A stretch of 64,000 nt of DNA from Thiobacillus thioparus DSM 505 (GTDB lineage: Bacteria; Pseudomonadota; Gammaproteobacteria; Burkholderiales; Thiobacillaceae): NCBI RefSeq assembly GCF_000373385.1, contig NZ_KB891316.1:496001-560000 (forward strand), read 5' to 3'. The notes beneath the pieces were generated by a model, which was given only the letters and a program-made list of their open reading frames with translations, made no database searches and was not told the DNA's origin. Both the position numbers and the translations under genes were made by a program. Below are positions 40,623 to 50,046 of this stretch, one piece after another (position 1 is the first letter of the stretch; each line of letters starts with the position of its first letter).

Positions 40623-41420
40623 ATGCAAAGCTACGTCCAGATCGAAAACGCCGGCATGGTGTTCAGCACCAAGAAGGGCAAGTTCACCGCGCTCACCGAC
40701 ATCAACCTGAATGTCGAGCAGGGCGAGTTCATCGCGCTGATCGGCCACTCGGGCTGCGGCAAGTCCACGCTGCTGAATCTGGTGGCGGGCCTGCTCGACG
40801 CCACCGACGGCGTGCTGCTGCTCGCCAACAAGGAGATCAAGGGGCCGGGGCCGGAGCGTTCGGTGGTGTTCCAGAACCATTCGCTGCTGCCCTGGCTTAC
40901 CGCATTCGAGAACGTCCATCTCGCGGTGGAAAAAGTATTCGGCGGCAGCGAATCGAAAGCGCAACTGAAGGCGCGCACCTCGGCAGCGCTGGAACTCGTC
41001 GGCCTGACCCACGCCGCGACCAAGCTGCCGGGCGAAATCTCCGGCGGCATGAAGCAGCGCGTCGGCATTGCGCGCGCGCTGGCGATGGAGCCGAAGGTAC
41101 TGCTGATGGACGAACCCTTCGGCGCGCTCGATGCACTGACCCGTGCCCACCTGCAGGACGAGCTGATGAAAATCGTTGCAGCGACGCAAAGCACGGTCAT
41201 CATGGTGACCCACGACGTCGACGAGGCGGTGCTGCTGTCCAACCGCATCGTGATGATGACCAACGGCCCGGCCGCGACCATCGGCGAAATCCTCAGCGTC
41301 GACCTGCCGCGCCCGCGCGATCGACTGCAGCTGGCGCACGACCCGCGCTATCACGCGCTGCGCAGCCAGGTGCTGGAATTCCTTTACAGCCGCCAGATGC
41401 GACCGAAAGAGGCCGCCTGA
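40623..41420 (+). CDS. nrtC: Nitrate ABC transporter, ATPase
   Basis: A 265-residue ATPase of the NrtD/SsuB type: Walker A GHSGCGKSTLL, signature ISGGMKQRVGIARAL, Walker B VLLMDEPFGALD and the H-loop TVIMVTHDVDEA. It lacks the C-terminal NrtA-like regulatory domain that cyanobacterial NrtC carries, so nitrogen control must act elsewhere (here at transcription). GGAG lies before the ATG at 40623. It completes nrtABC; minC follows after about 105 bases. Confidence 0.92.
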   Translation: MQSYVQIENAGMVFSTKKGKFTALTDINLNVEQGEFIALIGHSGCGKSTLLNLVAGLLDATDGVLLLANKEIKGPGPERSVVFQNHSLLPWLTAFENVHLAVEKVFGGSESKAQLKARTSAALELVGLTHAATKLPGEISGGMKQRVGIARALAMEPKVLLMDEPFGALDALTRAHLQDELMKIVAATQSTVIMVTHDVDEAVLLSNRIVMMTNGPAATIGEILSVDLPRPRDRLQLAHDPRYHALRSQVLEFLYSRQMRPKEAA

Positions 41421-41526
41421 GTACACGCACAGAGCAACGCGCCTTGCCCCGTGTGGCAGGTGCGGCTAGACTCTCGGGGTTGCTTTCGAACCCTCCGCTT
41501 TGTGAATTTCCATCCCCCTGCCCGCC

Positions 41527-42276
41527 ATGCCGCGCCGACGTGAGCCCCGTCCCGCGCCCGCGCTGGAACTGAAGACCACGCGACTCGCCGGGATACAAGT
41601 CATCCTCAACAGCGCCGAGCACGCCGCGCTGGACACCCACATCTCCACGCTGTTTGCCGCGACGCCGGACTTTTTCGGCGGCGAGGCGGCGGTATTCGAG
41701 TGCGGACGCCTGCCGGTCGACGCCCCTTCGCCCGACTGGGCGTGGCTGGTGCGGGAACTGAAAAGCCGGGGACTGAACCCGTTCGCAGTGCAGAACGCAT
41801 CCGCCGAACTGGCCACCGCCGCCCAGCAGACCGGGCTACTGGTACTGAACGATGTCGCGCCGGCTCCCACTACCATCGCAGCCGAACCGGAACCCGTGCC
41901 CGAACCCGAAGCGGTGCCGGCACCGGAACCTGCAGCGCCCGCCACTCCCACCCGCATCATCGACAAGCCGCTGCGTTCGGGCCAGCGGGTGTATGCGGCG
42001 GGTGGCGACATCGTGGTGCTCGCTGCGGTCAATCCCGGCGCGGAAGTCATCGCCGACGGCAGCATCCATGTGTATGCGCCGCTCAAGGGCCGGGCGCTCG
42101 CCGGTGCGCGCGGCGATACCTCGGCACGGATCTTCACCACGCACCTCGAGGCCGAACTGGTCTCGATCGCCGGCGTCTATCGCACCTTCGACGCCGCCCC
42201 GGACGCCGCCGTGGCGCGCAAACCGGCGCAAATCCGGCTGGCCGATGCCAGCCAGATCGTCATCGAACCTCTCTAA
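41527..42276 (+). CDS. minC: Septum site-determining protein MinC
   Basis: MinC inhibits FtsZ polymerisation away from midcell, in complex with MinD. The 249 residues show the N-terminal FtsZ-inhibiting domain (LELKTTRLAGIQVILNSAEH), an Ala/Pro/Glu linker, and the C-terminal beta-helix domain (LRSGQRVYAAGGDIVVLAAV, ADGSIHVYAPLKGRALAGAR, AELVSIAGVYRTFDA) that binds MinD. It heads the minCDE operon. Confidence 0.95.
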   Translation: MPRRREPRPAPALELKTTRLAGIQVILNSAEHAALDTHISTLFAATPDFFGGEAAVFECGRLPVDAPSPDWAWLVRELKSRGLNPFAVQNASAELATAAQQTGLLVLNDVAPAPTTIAAEPEPVPEPEAVPAPEPAAPATPTRIIDKPLRSGQRVYAAGGDIVVLAAVNPGAEVIADGSIHVYAPLKGRALAGARGDTSARIFTTHLEAELVSIAGVYRTFDAAPDAAVARKPAQIRLADASQIVIEPL

Positions 42277-42300
42277 ACCATGCAAAAAGAAGGAAGCTCC

Positions 42301-43116
42301 GTGACCACCATCATCACTGTCACCTCCGGCAAGGGCGGCGTCGGCAAGACCACCACCAGCGCCTCGATCGCCAGCGGCCTGGCACTACGCGGTTTCAAGA
42401 CGGCCGTGATCGATTTCGACGTCGGCCTGCGCAACCTCGACCTCATCATGGGCTGCGAACGCCGCGTGGTGTATGACTTCGTCAACGTCATCCAGGGCGA
42501 CGCCAACCTCCACCAGGCGCTGATCAAGGACAAGCACTGCGACAACCTGTTCGTACTGCCCGCCTCGCAGACGCGCGACAAGGACGCGCTCACCGAGGAA
42601 GGTGTGGAGAAAGTGCTGAAGGAGCTGGAACACCAGGGCTTCGACTACATCATCTGCGACTCGCCTGCCGGCATCGAGCACGGCGCGGTGATGGCGCTGA
42701 CCTTCGCCGACGAGGCCATCGTCGTCACCAACCCGGAAGTCTCGTCGGTACGCGACTCCGACCGCATCCTCGGCATCATCCAGTCGAAAAGCCGCCGCGC
42801 CATCGAAGGCCGCGAGCCGGTGAAGGAGCACCTGCTGGTCACGCGCTATTCGCCGAAACGCGCGCACGAAGGCGAAATGCTGACCTATACCGATATCCAG
42901 GAACTACTGCGGATTCCGCTGCTGGGCGTCATTCCCGAATCCGAGGCCGTGCTGCAGGCCTCCAACCAGGGCATCCCGGCGATCCACCAGAAAGCCACGC
43001 CGGTGGCCGATGCCTACCAGGATGCAATCGGCCGCTTCCTCGGCGAAACCCACCCGCTGCGTTTCGTCGAGTACGAAAAACCGGGCCTGATCAAGCGTCT
43101 GTTCGGAGGCAAGTGA
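42301..43116 (+). CDS. minD: Septum site-determining protein MinD
   Basis: The membrane-associated ATPase that recruits MinC and oscillates with MinE. The 271 residues start at the GTG at 42301 ([20 protein letters not shown]), with the deviant Walker [21 protein letters not shown], and [14 protein letters not shown], and end in the amphipathic membrane-targeting helix [10 protein letters not shown]. An upstream ATG at 42280 would add seven residues; the GTG follows AAGAAGGAAG and gives the family N-terminus. It precedes minE by one base. Confidence 0.96.
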   Translation: MTTIITVTSGKGGVGKTTTSASIASGLALRGFKTAVIDFDVGLRNLDLIMGCERRVVYDFVNVIQGDANLHQALIKDKHCDNLFVLPASQTRDKDALTEEGVEKVLKELEHQGFDYIICDSPAGIEHGAVMALTFADEAIVVTNPEVSSVRDSDRILGIIQSKSRRAIEGREPVKEHLLVTRYSPKRAHEGEMLTYTDIQELLRIPLLGVIPESEAVLQASNQGIPAIHQKATPVADAYQDAIGRFLGETHPLRFVEYEKPGLIKRLFGGK

Positions 43117-43117
43117 C

Positions 43118-43372
43118 ATGTCCTGGCTCTCCCTCATTTTCGGCGAAAAAAAATCCACCGCATCGGTCGCCAAAGAGCGGCTGCAGCTCATCATCGCGCA
43201 CGAACGCACCTGCGCGTCCGGCCCGGAGTTCCTGCCCGACCTGCAGAAGGACCTGGTCGCGGTGATTTCCAAATATTTCCCGGTCAATCCCGACGACATC
43301 AAGGTGGGACTCGAGAAGCAGGGCAACTACGAGGTGCTGGAAGTCAACATCGTGCTGCCCGAAGGGCGCTGA
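43118..43372 (+). CDS. minE: Cell division topological specificity factor MinE
   Basis: An 84-residue MinE: the N-terminal membrane/MinD-binding part ([30 protein letters not shown]) and the C-terminal dimerisation domain ([20 protein letters not shown]). It completes minCDE and is convergent with nirD; a CCCCG-N7-CGGGG hairpin lies between at 43375-43391. Confidence 0.96.
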   Translation: MSWLSLIFGEKKSTASVAKERLQLIIAHERTCASGPEFLPDLQKDLVAVISKYFPVNPDDIKVGLEKQGNYEVLEVNIVLPEGR

Positions 43373-43393
43373 CCCCCCGTTCGCTTCGGGGCA

Positions 43394-43726
43394 TCACGCA
43401 GCGGCGCAGGCCGCTTCAGCGAAGTCCAGCCACACCCGGCCGTCTTCGACCTTGACTGCGAACTCGCGCGCGCAGCCATGATCCGGCGCCACGGCGCAGC
43501 CGGAATCCAGCTCGATATTCCAGCTATGCATCGGGCAGGTCACCTTCCTGCCGTGCACGATGCCCTGCGACAGCGGCCCGCCCTTGTGCGGGCAGCGGTC
43601 TTCCAGCGCGAAGACCTCGTCGTCGGCGGTGCGGAACACCGCGATGTCGAGGCTGCCGTGGCGCACCACGCGTGCGCCGAGTTTGGGGATGTCGTTCACA
43701 TCCAGGATGTCAGTCCAGTTATTCAT
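43394..43726 (-). CDS. nirD: Assimilatory nitrite reductase small subunit (Rieske type)
   Basis: A 110-residue NirD with a complete Rieske [2Fe-2S] set: Cys 45 and His 47 (DRCPHKGGPLSQG), Cys 64 and His 67 (KVTCPMHSWNIEL). It passes electrons in the NAD(P)H-dependent NirBD nitrite reductase. It lies 12 bases after nirB on the same strand. Confidence 0.93.
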   Translation of the reverse strand: MNNWTDILDVNDIPKLGARVVRHGSLDIAVFRTADDEVFALEDRCPHKGGPLSQGIVHGRKVTCPMHSWNIELDSGCAVAPDHGCAREFAVKVEDGRVWLDFAEAACAAA

Positions 43727-43738
43727 CGTGTGCTTCCT

Positions 43739-46195
43739 TCATGCGGCGACGGTTTCGAATTCATGCTTGAGCTTGCCTTCCCTGGCGCGCTCGACCCAGG
43801 GATCGCGCTCGACCGACAGCGCGAACAGCAGGCGCTCGTATAGCGCGCGCCGGTTGTCGGCGTCGTCGAGAATTTTCTTTTTCACGTAGTCGAGGCCGAC
43901 GCGCTCGACATAGTGCACGGTGCGGTCGAGATAGCGTGCCTCTTCGCGATACAGCTGCAGGAAGGCGCCGGAGTATTCGAGCACCTCGTCGGGCGTCTTC
44001 ACCTTGACGAGGAACTGCGCGACCTCGGTCTTGATGCCGCCGTTGCCGGCCACGTAGATCTCCCAGCCGGAATCGACGCCGATGATGCCGACGTCCTTGA
44101 TCGCGACTTCGGCGCAGTTCCTCGGGCAGCCCGACACCGCGAGCTTGACCTTGTGCGGCGCCCACATCTTGAAGAACACCTTCTCGAGGTCGATGCCCAT
44201 CTGGGTCGAGTCCTGGGTGCCGAAACGGCACCACTCGGAGCCGACGCAGGTCTTCACCGTGCGCAGCGCCTTGCCGTAGGCGTGGCCGGACGGCATGTCG
44301 AGGTCGGCCCACACCTTCGGCAGGTCCTCCTTCTTCACGCCCAAGAGATCGATGCGTTGGCCGCCGGTGACCTTCACCGTCGGGATGGCGTATTTCTCGG
44401 CGACGTCGGCGATGCGGCGCAGCTCGGCCGGCGTGGTCTGTCCGCCCCACATGCGCGGGATCACCGAATAGCTGCCGTCGCGCTGGATGTTGGCATGGGC
44501 GCGCTCGTTGATGAAGCGCGACTGCGGATCGTCCTCCGCCTCGCCCGGCCAGGTCGAAATGAGGTAATAGTTGAGCGCCGGCCGGCAACTGGCGCAACCG
44601 TTGGGTGTGCGCCATTCCATGAACGTCATCACCTGCGGGATCGTCAGCAGCTTGTTGTCGCGGATTGCCTCGCGCACGGCTTCATGGGTGTGGTCGGTGC
44701 AGCCGCACATCGATTTGGTCTTCGGCGCAGCCGAGTAATCGCCGCCTGCGGTGACCGCCAGGATCTGCTCGACCAGCCCGGTGCACGAGCCGCAGGAGCT
44801 CGACGCCTTGGTGTGCTTCCTCACGTCCTCCAGCGTGAACAGGCCCTTCTCGCGGATCGCCTTGACGATGTCGCCCTTGCACACGCCGTTGCAGCCGCAC
44901 ACTTCCATGTCGTCGGTCATGGTCGCGGCCTTGTTGACGCCTTGGTGGCCGAGGTTGCCGCAGTGGTCCTGGCCGAACATCAGATGGTCGCGCAGTTCGG
45001 ACACGTTCTTGCCGTCGCGTAGCAGCGCGAAATACCAGGCGCCGTCGACGGTGTCGCCGTACATCACGCCGCCGACCAGCCTGTTGTCCTTGATGACGAG
45101 CTTCTTGTAGACGCCGCCGATAGGGTCGGAATACAGGATGGATTCGGTGCCCTCGCCGCCGATGAAATCGCCGGCCGAGAACAGGTCGATGCCGGTGACC
45201 TTGAGCTTGGTCGAGGTCACCGAGCCCTGGTAGCGGCCGATGCCGTAGTGCGCCAGATGGTTGGCGCACACCTTGGCCTGCTCGAACAAGGGTGCGACCA
45301 GGCCGTAGGCGACGCCGCGATGCGCGGCACACTCGCCGATCGAATAGACGCGCGGGTCGAAGGTCTGCATCGTGTCGTTGACGACGATGCCGCGGTTGCA
45401 GTGCAGGCCGGCCGATTCGGCAAGCTCGGTGTTGGGGCGGATGCCGACCGCCATCACGACCAGGTCGGCGGGCGCGGAATCGCCGTCCTTGAACTTGATC
45501 GCGGCGACTCGTCCACTCTCGCCGCGCACCAGTTCCGCCGTCTGCTTCTGCAGCAGGAACTTCATGCCCTTCTCTTCCAGGCTCTTCTGCAGCAGGCGTG
45601 CAGCGGGTTCGTCGAGCTGGCGCTCCATCAGCCACGGGCCGATGTGCACCACGGTCACGTCCATGCCGCGCTTCATCAGGCCGTTGGCCGCTTCCAGCCC
45701 GAGCAGGCCGCCGCCGATGACAACGGCGTGCCGGTACTGGCTGGAGGCGCGGATCATCGCGTCGACGTCGGCGATGGCGCGAAAGCTGATCACGCCCGGC
45801 AGGTCGGCGCCCGGCACCGGCAGCATGAAGGGATTGGAACCGGTGGCAAGCAGCAGGCGGTCGTATTCGGCGCGGGTGCCGTCCTCGGCTTCCACATAAC
45901 GCGCCGAGCGGTCGATCTTCACTACCTTCTTGCCGAGATGCAGGTGGATGGCGTTGTCCGCGTACCAGTCGGTCGGGTTGAGGATGATGTCGTCGACCGT
46001 CTGCTCGCCAGCGAGCACCGGCGACAGCAGGATGCGGTTGTAGTTGGGGTGCGGCTCGGCGCCGAACACGGTGATATCGTAGAGGTCGGGTGCCAGCTTC
46101 AGCAATTCCTCGAGGGTGCGCACCCCCGCCATGCCATTGCCGACCATGACCAGCTTCATTTTGGGACCGTGTCCCATGGGCGTACTCATATCCAT
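43739..46195 (-). CDS. nirB: Assimilatory nitrite reductase large subunit
   Basis: An 818-residue NirB reducing nitrite to ammonium. N-terminal FAD/NAD domains (VMVGNGMAGVRTLEELL, AVVIGGGLLGLEAANGL) precede BFD-like [2Fe-2S] segments (CGCNGVCKGDIVKA, SSSCGSCTGLVEQI; about residues 425-480) and the sirohaem/4Fe-4S domain with TCVGSEWCRFG (about 652) and GCPRNCAEV (about 688). I chose the ATG at 46195, with GGAG 8 bases upstream; the longer frame runs through the promoter region. It is transcribed from the sigma-54 promoter at 46272-46287 with nirD. Confidence 0.95.
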   Translation of the reverse strand: MDMSTPMGHGPKMKLVMVGNGMAGVRTLEELLKLAPDLYDITVFGAEPHPNYNRILLSPVLAGEQTVDDIILNPTDWYADNAIHLHLGKKVVKIDRSARYVEAEDGTRAEYDRLLLATGSNPFMLPVPGADLPGVISFRAIADVDAMIRASSQYRHAVVIGGGLLGLEAANGLMKRGMDVTVVHIGPWLMERQLDEPAARLLQKSLEEKGMKFLLQKQTAELVRGESGRVAAIKFKDGDSAPADLVVMAVGIRPNTELAESAGLHCNRGIVVNDTMQTFDPRVYSIGECAAHRGVAYGLVAPLFEQAKVCANHLAHYGIGRYQGSVTSTKLKVTGIDLFSAGDFIGGEGTESILYSDPIGGVYKKLVIKDNRLVGGVMYGDTVDGAWYFALLRDGKNVSELRDHLMFGQDHCGNLGHQGVNKAATMTDDMEVCGCNGVCKGDIVKAIREKGLFTLEDVRKHTKASSSCGSCTGLVEQILAVTAGGDYSAAPKTKSMCGCTDHTHEAVREAIRDNKLLTIPQVMTFMEWRTPNGCASCRPALNYYLISTWPGEAEDDPQSRFINERAHANIQRDGSYSVIPRMWGGQTTPAELRRIADVAEKYAIPTVKVTGGQRIDLLGVKKEDLPKVWADLDMPSGHAYGKALRTVKTCVGSEWCRFGTQDSTQMGIDLEKVFFKMWAPHKVKLAVSGCPRNCAEVAIKDVGIIGVDSGWEIYVAGNGGIKTEVAQFLVKVKTPDEVLEYSGAFLQLYREEARYLDRTVHYVERVGLDYVKKKILDDADNRRALYERLLFALSVERDPWVERAREGKLKHEFETVAA

Positions 46196-46271
46196 ATCAC
46201 CACTCCAAACGGAAGACCAAAAGTGATGACCGAGATACGCCGTTGCATTCGGTCTGCTTGCTACAACATCT

Positions 46272-46287
46272 AGCAATCGTTATGCCA
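46272..46287 (-). promoter_or_regulatory. Sigma-54 promoter of nirBD
   Basis: On the minus strand TGGCAT-N5-TTGCT, 77 bases before the nirB start. It follows repeated GGTGCC/TGCACC half-sites. Confidence 0.82.
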
Positions 46288-46363
46288 TGGTGCAGGCACC
46301 TGGCTGGCACCTTGTTTTTACTGGGTTCCAGAACCGCGGGTCAGCAACGCATTCAGAGGCCGC

Positions 46364-46378
46364 GCACCATCTCGGTGC
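46364..46378. promoter_or_regulatory. NtrC binding site upstream of nirB
   Basis: GCACC-N5-GGTGC palindrome whose centre is 92 bases upstream of the sigma-54 promoter centre, the same spacing as at nrtA. Confidence 0.72.
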
Positions 46379-46402
46379 CTGAACGCGTGCCATGCACCGC
46401 AA

Positions 46403-47368
46403 TCATGCCGCCACCCGTCCGAACCCATTGATCGCGGTGATGGCGCGCGCCTGGTTGAGGTCTTCGGTATACCCTGCCGCATACAGGCAGACCGCCAGTT
46501 GATTGCGGATCGGCAACGGCAGCGGCAAGTGTTCGTGCATGACCTGGTCGATCCATGTACCGGTTGCCCGCGCCTCCATCCCGGGCAGATTCGCCAGCAT
46601 GGCGGTGGCGGATTGCGCCTCGTACACGCGCTGTCCCTGTCCGTCCTGCACCAGCACCATGTCCGGCCGCTGCAACGGATCGGCAAACGCCTCGCCCTCG
46701 CAGCCCTGCAGCAGCACGGCGTGTCCCCCCAGGGCTTCCAGCACCGCACGTGTCGGCGCAACCTCTCCCTCCGAGATCACGGGTGTCACGCGTACCGAAC
46801 GCTCGCCCAGTACGTCGGCCAGCGCCGCCAGCCGCGTCACCCAGCCGTCGATACCCAGCCGCGCGCGCAGGGCCAGCAGCGCGGCCAGGCCGGGACTCAG
46901 CAACGCCACCGGCGCGAAGGCGATACCGTCATCCTGCAGCGCCGCATTGACCTGGGCCGTCGTACTGCAAGGCATGATGCCGAGTTCGCGCAGGACGTAA
47001 GCCGCGGCCGTCCCGCCGCCGCCTTCGAGCACGCCGTGGATCAGTACCGGTATGCCGAAACTCCTCAACAGCAATGCGAGCAGCGGCGTGAGATGCGGCT
47101 GCGTACGCACGCCGTGATAGGTAGGAAGCACCACGGTACGGAACGGTCCTGTCGGTGCAACGAAATCCGGCAGGCGTTCGGCCAGCGCGGCATGCATGCC
47201 GAGCCAGGCGTCCAGTCCCGGATCGTGCTGGTTGAATGCAACCAGGAAAGCCGCCGTTTCCAGCTCCGGCACGCCGCCATCGAGCAGGGCTGCGCCCAGT
47301 GCACGCGCATCGACAAAGCCCAGTCCTTCGCCGGCTTCGATCTGGCGGATCAGGGTCGCATAGCTCAT
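46403..47368 (-). CDS. ybiB: YbiB/TrpD2-type anthranilate phosphoribosyltransferase-like protein
   Basis: A 321-residue relative of TrpD, the YbiB/TrpD2 group (LETAAFLVAFNQHDPGLDAW, RTVVLPTYHGVRTQPHLTPL, GIPVLIHGVLEGGGGTAAAY, GGHAVLLQGCEGEAFADPLQ). YbiB of E. coli binds nucleic acid and lacks anthranilate phosphoribosyl-transfer activity; it has been linked to the SOS response. The start ATG at 47368 overlaps the nasA stop (ATGA), so it is co-translated with nitrate reductase. Why nas operons carry it is not known. Confidence 0.87.
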   Translation of the reverse strand: MSYATLIRQIEAGEGLGFVDARALGAALLDGGVPELETAAFLVAFNQHDPGLDAWLGMHAALAERLPDFVAPTGPFRTVVLPTYHGVRTQPHLTPLLALLLRSFGIPVLIHGVLEGGGGTAAAYVLRELGIMPCSTTAQVNAALQDDGIAFAPVALLSPGLAALLALRARLGIDGWVTRLAALADVLGERSVRVTPVISEGEVAPTRAVLEALGGHAVLLQGCEGEAFADPLQRPDMVLVQDGQGQRVYEAQSATAMLANLPGMEARATGTWIDQVMHEHLPLPLPIRNQLAVCLYAAGYTEDLNQARAITAINGFGRVAA

Positions 47369-50046
47369 GCCGCCGCCCGATTCCCGGCAAGCAGCCGTTT
47401 CAATTCCGGCACGCACGAGCCGCACTCGGTACCGCATTTCAGCGTGGCCTGCAACGCGGCCAGGTCGGCGCCGGCCGTGATCGCGGCGACGATGTCGGGC
47501 TCGGCCACGTTCAGGCAATTACACACGATGCGACCGCGGCCGGCCCCGCCGGCCGGCGGGCGCGCCACCGGCGCCAGCATCCAGCTGCGCAACGAAGCGG
47601 CATCCACGCCTTCTACGATGACATCGCGCAGCCAGTCGAAGGCGGCGGTTTCGCCGGTGAGCCGCGCGGCGACGACCTTGTTGGATTCGACACGTACACG
47701 TTTGGAAATGCCGCGCGGACTGTCCTGGTAATGCATCACCGCAAGCGGATCGTCCAGCCCCAGCGCGGCATCGAGCGCCGCCAGCAGGGATGCCGGCAGC
47801 GGCTGCGTATGCGCCAGGCGCAGGGTCAGTACGTCGCGTTCGCGCCCCGCCAGTCCGGCGGCCGCGTAATCGCACGCGCGCAGCAGCGGCTGCACGACAT
47901 CGAGCAGCTTCGCGCCGTCGCCTATCGCCAGCGCGGCCATGCGCCAGGGCAGGTCGGCCTTCGCCACCTGCACGGCGGCATGCTTGAGTTCCGGCTGCTT
48001 CGACATCGCATCGAAAGTCGGCAGGGTCAACGCATTGATCCCCAGTCCGCCCATGAAGCGTGCGCCCCAATGCATCGGCAGGAAACATTGCCCGGGACGC
48101 AGGCTCTCGCTGGCCTCAACCGCCACCACCACGTCGCCGCGACGGCTTTTCACACGCACCAGATCACCTGGGTTCAACCGACGCAGTTCCATGTCGCGCG
48201 GCGCCATCGACAGCAGTGGCGTGTCGGCGTGGGCGAACAGGCGCGCGACGCGGCCGGTGCGGCTCATCGCGTGCCACTGGTCGCGCAGGCGGCCGGTATT
48301 GAGGTGCAAGGGATAGCGCGCGTCGATCGCCTCGGCCACCGGACGATACGGTACGGCATGAAAGTGCGCCCGTCCGCTGGCGGTGGGATAGACGCCGTCG
48401 GCGTACAAACGCATCTGGCCGGCGGACGCGCCCTCGGGAAACGGCCATTGCTGCGGCGCCTGGTCCAGCCGCGCATAGGACAGGCCCGTGATGTCGAGAT
48501 CGCGCCCGCGCGTGGTCTCGCGATGTTCGTTGAACACGGCTTCGGCGCTGTCGTAGGGGAACAGCCGCGCGCCCTCGCCCGGCATCAGCCGGCGCGCGAA
48601 CGCGGTCACGATGGCCCAGTCGGCATGCGCCTCGCCCGGCGGCGGCACCGCCGCATGCACGCGCGAAATGCAGCGTTCGGAATTGGTCATGGTGCCGTCC
48701 TGCTCGCCCCAGCTGGCAGCCGGCAGCAGCACGTCGGCAAAGGCCACGGTCTCGGTATCGGCAAACGCCTCCTGCACCACTACGCATTCGGCCGCCTGCA
48801 GGGCGTCATGGACCCGATGCTGGTTGGGCAGCGATTGCGCGGGGTTGGTGCAGGCGATCCAGATCGCCTTGATCTCGCCGCTGCGCACGGCCTCGAACAT
48901 TTCCACCGCGGTCTTGCCCGGCGTCGCCGGCACCGCGTCCACCCCCCACAGGCGCGCGACCTCGGCACGGTGCTCGGGGTCGGCAAGATCGCGATGCGCG
49001 GACAGCAGATTGGCGAGCCCGCCGACCTCGCGTCCGCCCATCGCGTTGGGCTGGCCGGTGAGCGACAGCGGAGCGGCGCCCGGCTTGCCGATCTGGCCCG
49101 TGGCCAGATGCAGGTTGATCAGCGCGGCATTCTTGTCGACACCGCAGCTCGACTGGTTCAACCCCTGGCAATACAGCGACAGCGTCGGCCCGGCGGCGAA
49201 CCAGCGCGCCGCCTGCACGATGTCGGCCGCCGCCACGCCGCAGATCGGTGCCATTTTTTCCGGCGTGTAGTCGCGTACCTGGTCGCGCAACGCCTCCCAG
49301 CCCTCGGTGTACGCCGCAATGGCGTCGCGGTCGATCAGCTCCTCCCACAGCATCACGTTGAGCATGGCGTGATACAGCGCGACGTCGGTGCCGGGCAGGA
49401 TGGCGAGATGCAGGTCGGCCTCGGCCGCGGTGTCGGTTCGGCGCGGATCGACCACGATCAGCTTCAGGTCCGGGTTGGCCTTGCGCGCCGCCTCGATGCG
49501 GCGGAACAGGATCGGATGCGCATAGGCCGTGTTCGATCCGGCGATGAAAATCGTGCCGGCGTGATCGATGTCGTCGTAGCAGCCCGGCGGCGAATCGGCA
49601 CCCAGCGTGACCTTGTAGCCCGCTACCGCAGACGACATGCACAGACGCGAATTGGTGTCGACGTTGTTGGTGCCGATCAGCCCCTTGGCGAGCTTGTTGA
49701 AGACGTAATACGCCTCGGTGGTGAGCTGGCCGGAAATATAGAACGCCACCGCATCGGGGCCGTGTTCCCGGATGACGGCGCGGAATTTCTCGGCAACATG
49801 ATCAAGCGCCACACCCCAGTCCACGCGCCGGCGCGGCGCGCCCTTCCCGGTACGCAGTGCGGGATACAGGACACGTCCGCTCGCAGCCGCCGACAGGGCG
49901 AGCGTCGCGCCCTTGGTGCAGAGCTTGCCCCGGTTCGCCGGGTGCGCGGGATCGCCGCGCACGCCGGTGATCTTCCCGGCGCCGGTTTCGATCAGCACCC
50001 CGCAACCGGTGCCGCAATAACAGCAGACAGATGAAACGACAGACAT
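47365..50046 (-). CDS. nasA: Assimilatory nitrate reductase catalytic subunit
   Basis: An 893-residue molybdopterin (bis-MGD) enzyme reducing nitrate to nitrite in the cytoplasm. The N-terminal [4Fe-4S] motif is CCYCGTGC (8-15) plus RGKLCTKG. Molybdopterin segments are SRLCMSSAVAGYKVTLGADS, IFIAGSNTAYAHPILFRRIE and NPAQSLPNQHRVHDALQAAE. The C-terminal ~60 residues add a BFD-like [2Fe-2S] domain (IVCNCLNVAEPDIVAAI, CGTECGSCVPELKRLL), as in Klebsiella NasA. It is transcribed from the sigma-54 promoter at 50070-50085 together with ybiB. Confidence 0.95.
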   Translation of the reverse strand: MSVVSSVCCYCGTGCGVLIETGAGKITGVRGDPAHPANRGKLCTKGATLALSAAASGRVLYPALRTGKGAPRRRVDWGVALDHVAEKFRAVIREHGPDAVAFYISGQLTTEAYYVFNKLAKGLIGTNNVDTNSRLCMSSAVAGYKVTLGADSPPGCYDDIDHAGTIFIAGSNTAYAHPILFRRIEAARKANPDLKLIVVDPRRTDTAAEADLHLAILPGTDVALYHAMLNVMLWEELIDRDAIAAYTEGWEALRDQVRDYTPEKMAPICGVAAADIVQAARWFAAGPTLSLYCQGLNQSSCGVDKNAALINLHLATGQIGKPGAAPLSLTGQPNAMGGREVGGLANLLSAHRDLADPEHRAEVARLWGVDAVPATPGKTAVEMFEAVRSGEIKAIWIACTNPAQSLPNQHRVHDALQAAECVVVQEAFADTETVAFADVLLPAASWGEQDGTMTNSERCISRVHAAVPPPGEAHADWAIVTAFARRLMPGEGARLFPYDSAEAVFNEHRETTRGRDLDITGLSYARLDQAPQQWPFPEGASAGQMRLYADGVYPTASGRAHFHAVPYRPVAEAIDARYPLHLNTGRLRDQWHAMSRTGRVARLFAHADTPLLSMAPRDMELRRLNPGDLVRVKSRRGDVVVAVEASESLRPGQCFLPMHWGARFMGGLGINALTLPTFDAMSKQPELKHAAVQVAKADLPWRMAALAIGDGAKLLDVVQPLLRACDYAAAGLAGRERDVLTLRLAHTQPLPASLLAALDAALGLDDPLAVMHYQDSPRGISKRVRVESNKVVAARLTGETAAFDWLRDVIVEGVDAASLRSWMLAPVARPPAGGAGRGRIVCNCLNVAEPDIVAAITAGADLAALQATLKCGTECGSCVPELKRLLAGNRAAA

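Noticed and set aside
47236-50034. Long plus-strand open frame opposite nasA and ybiB (932 codons)
   Set aside because: Antisense shadow of nasA; Arg/His-rich low-quality protein, while nasA has complete cofactor motifs.
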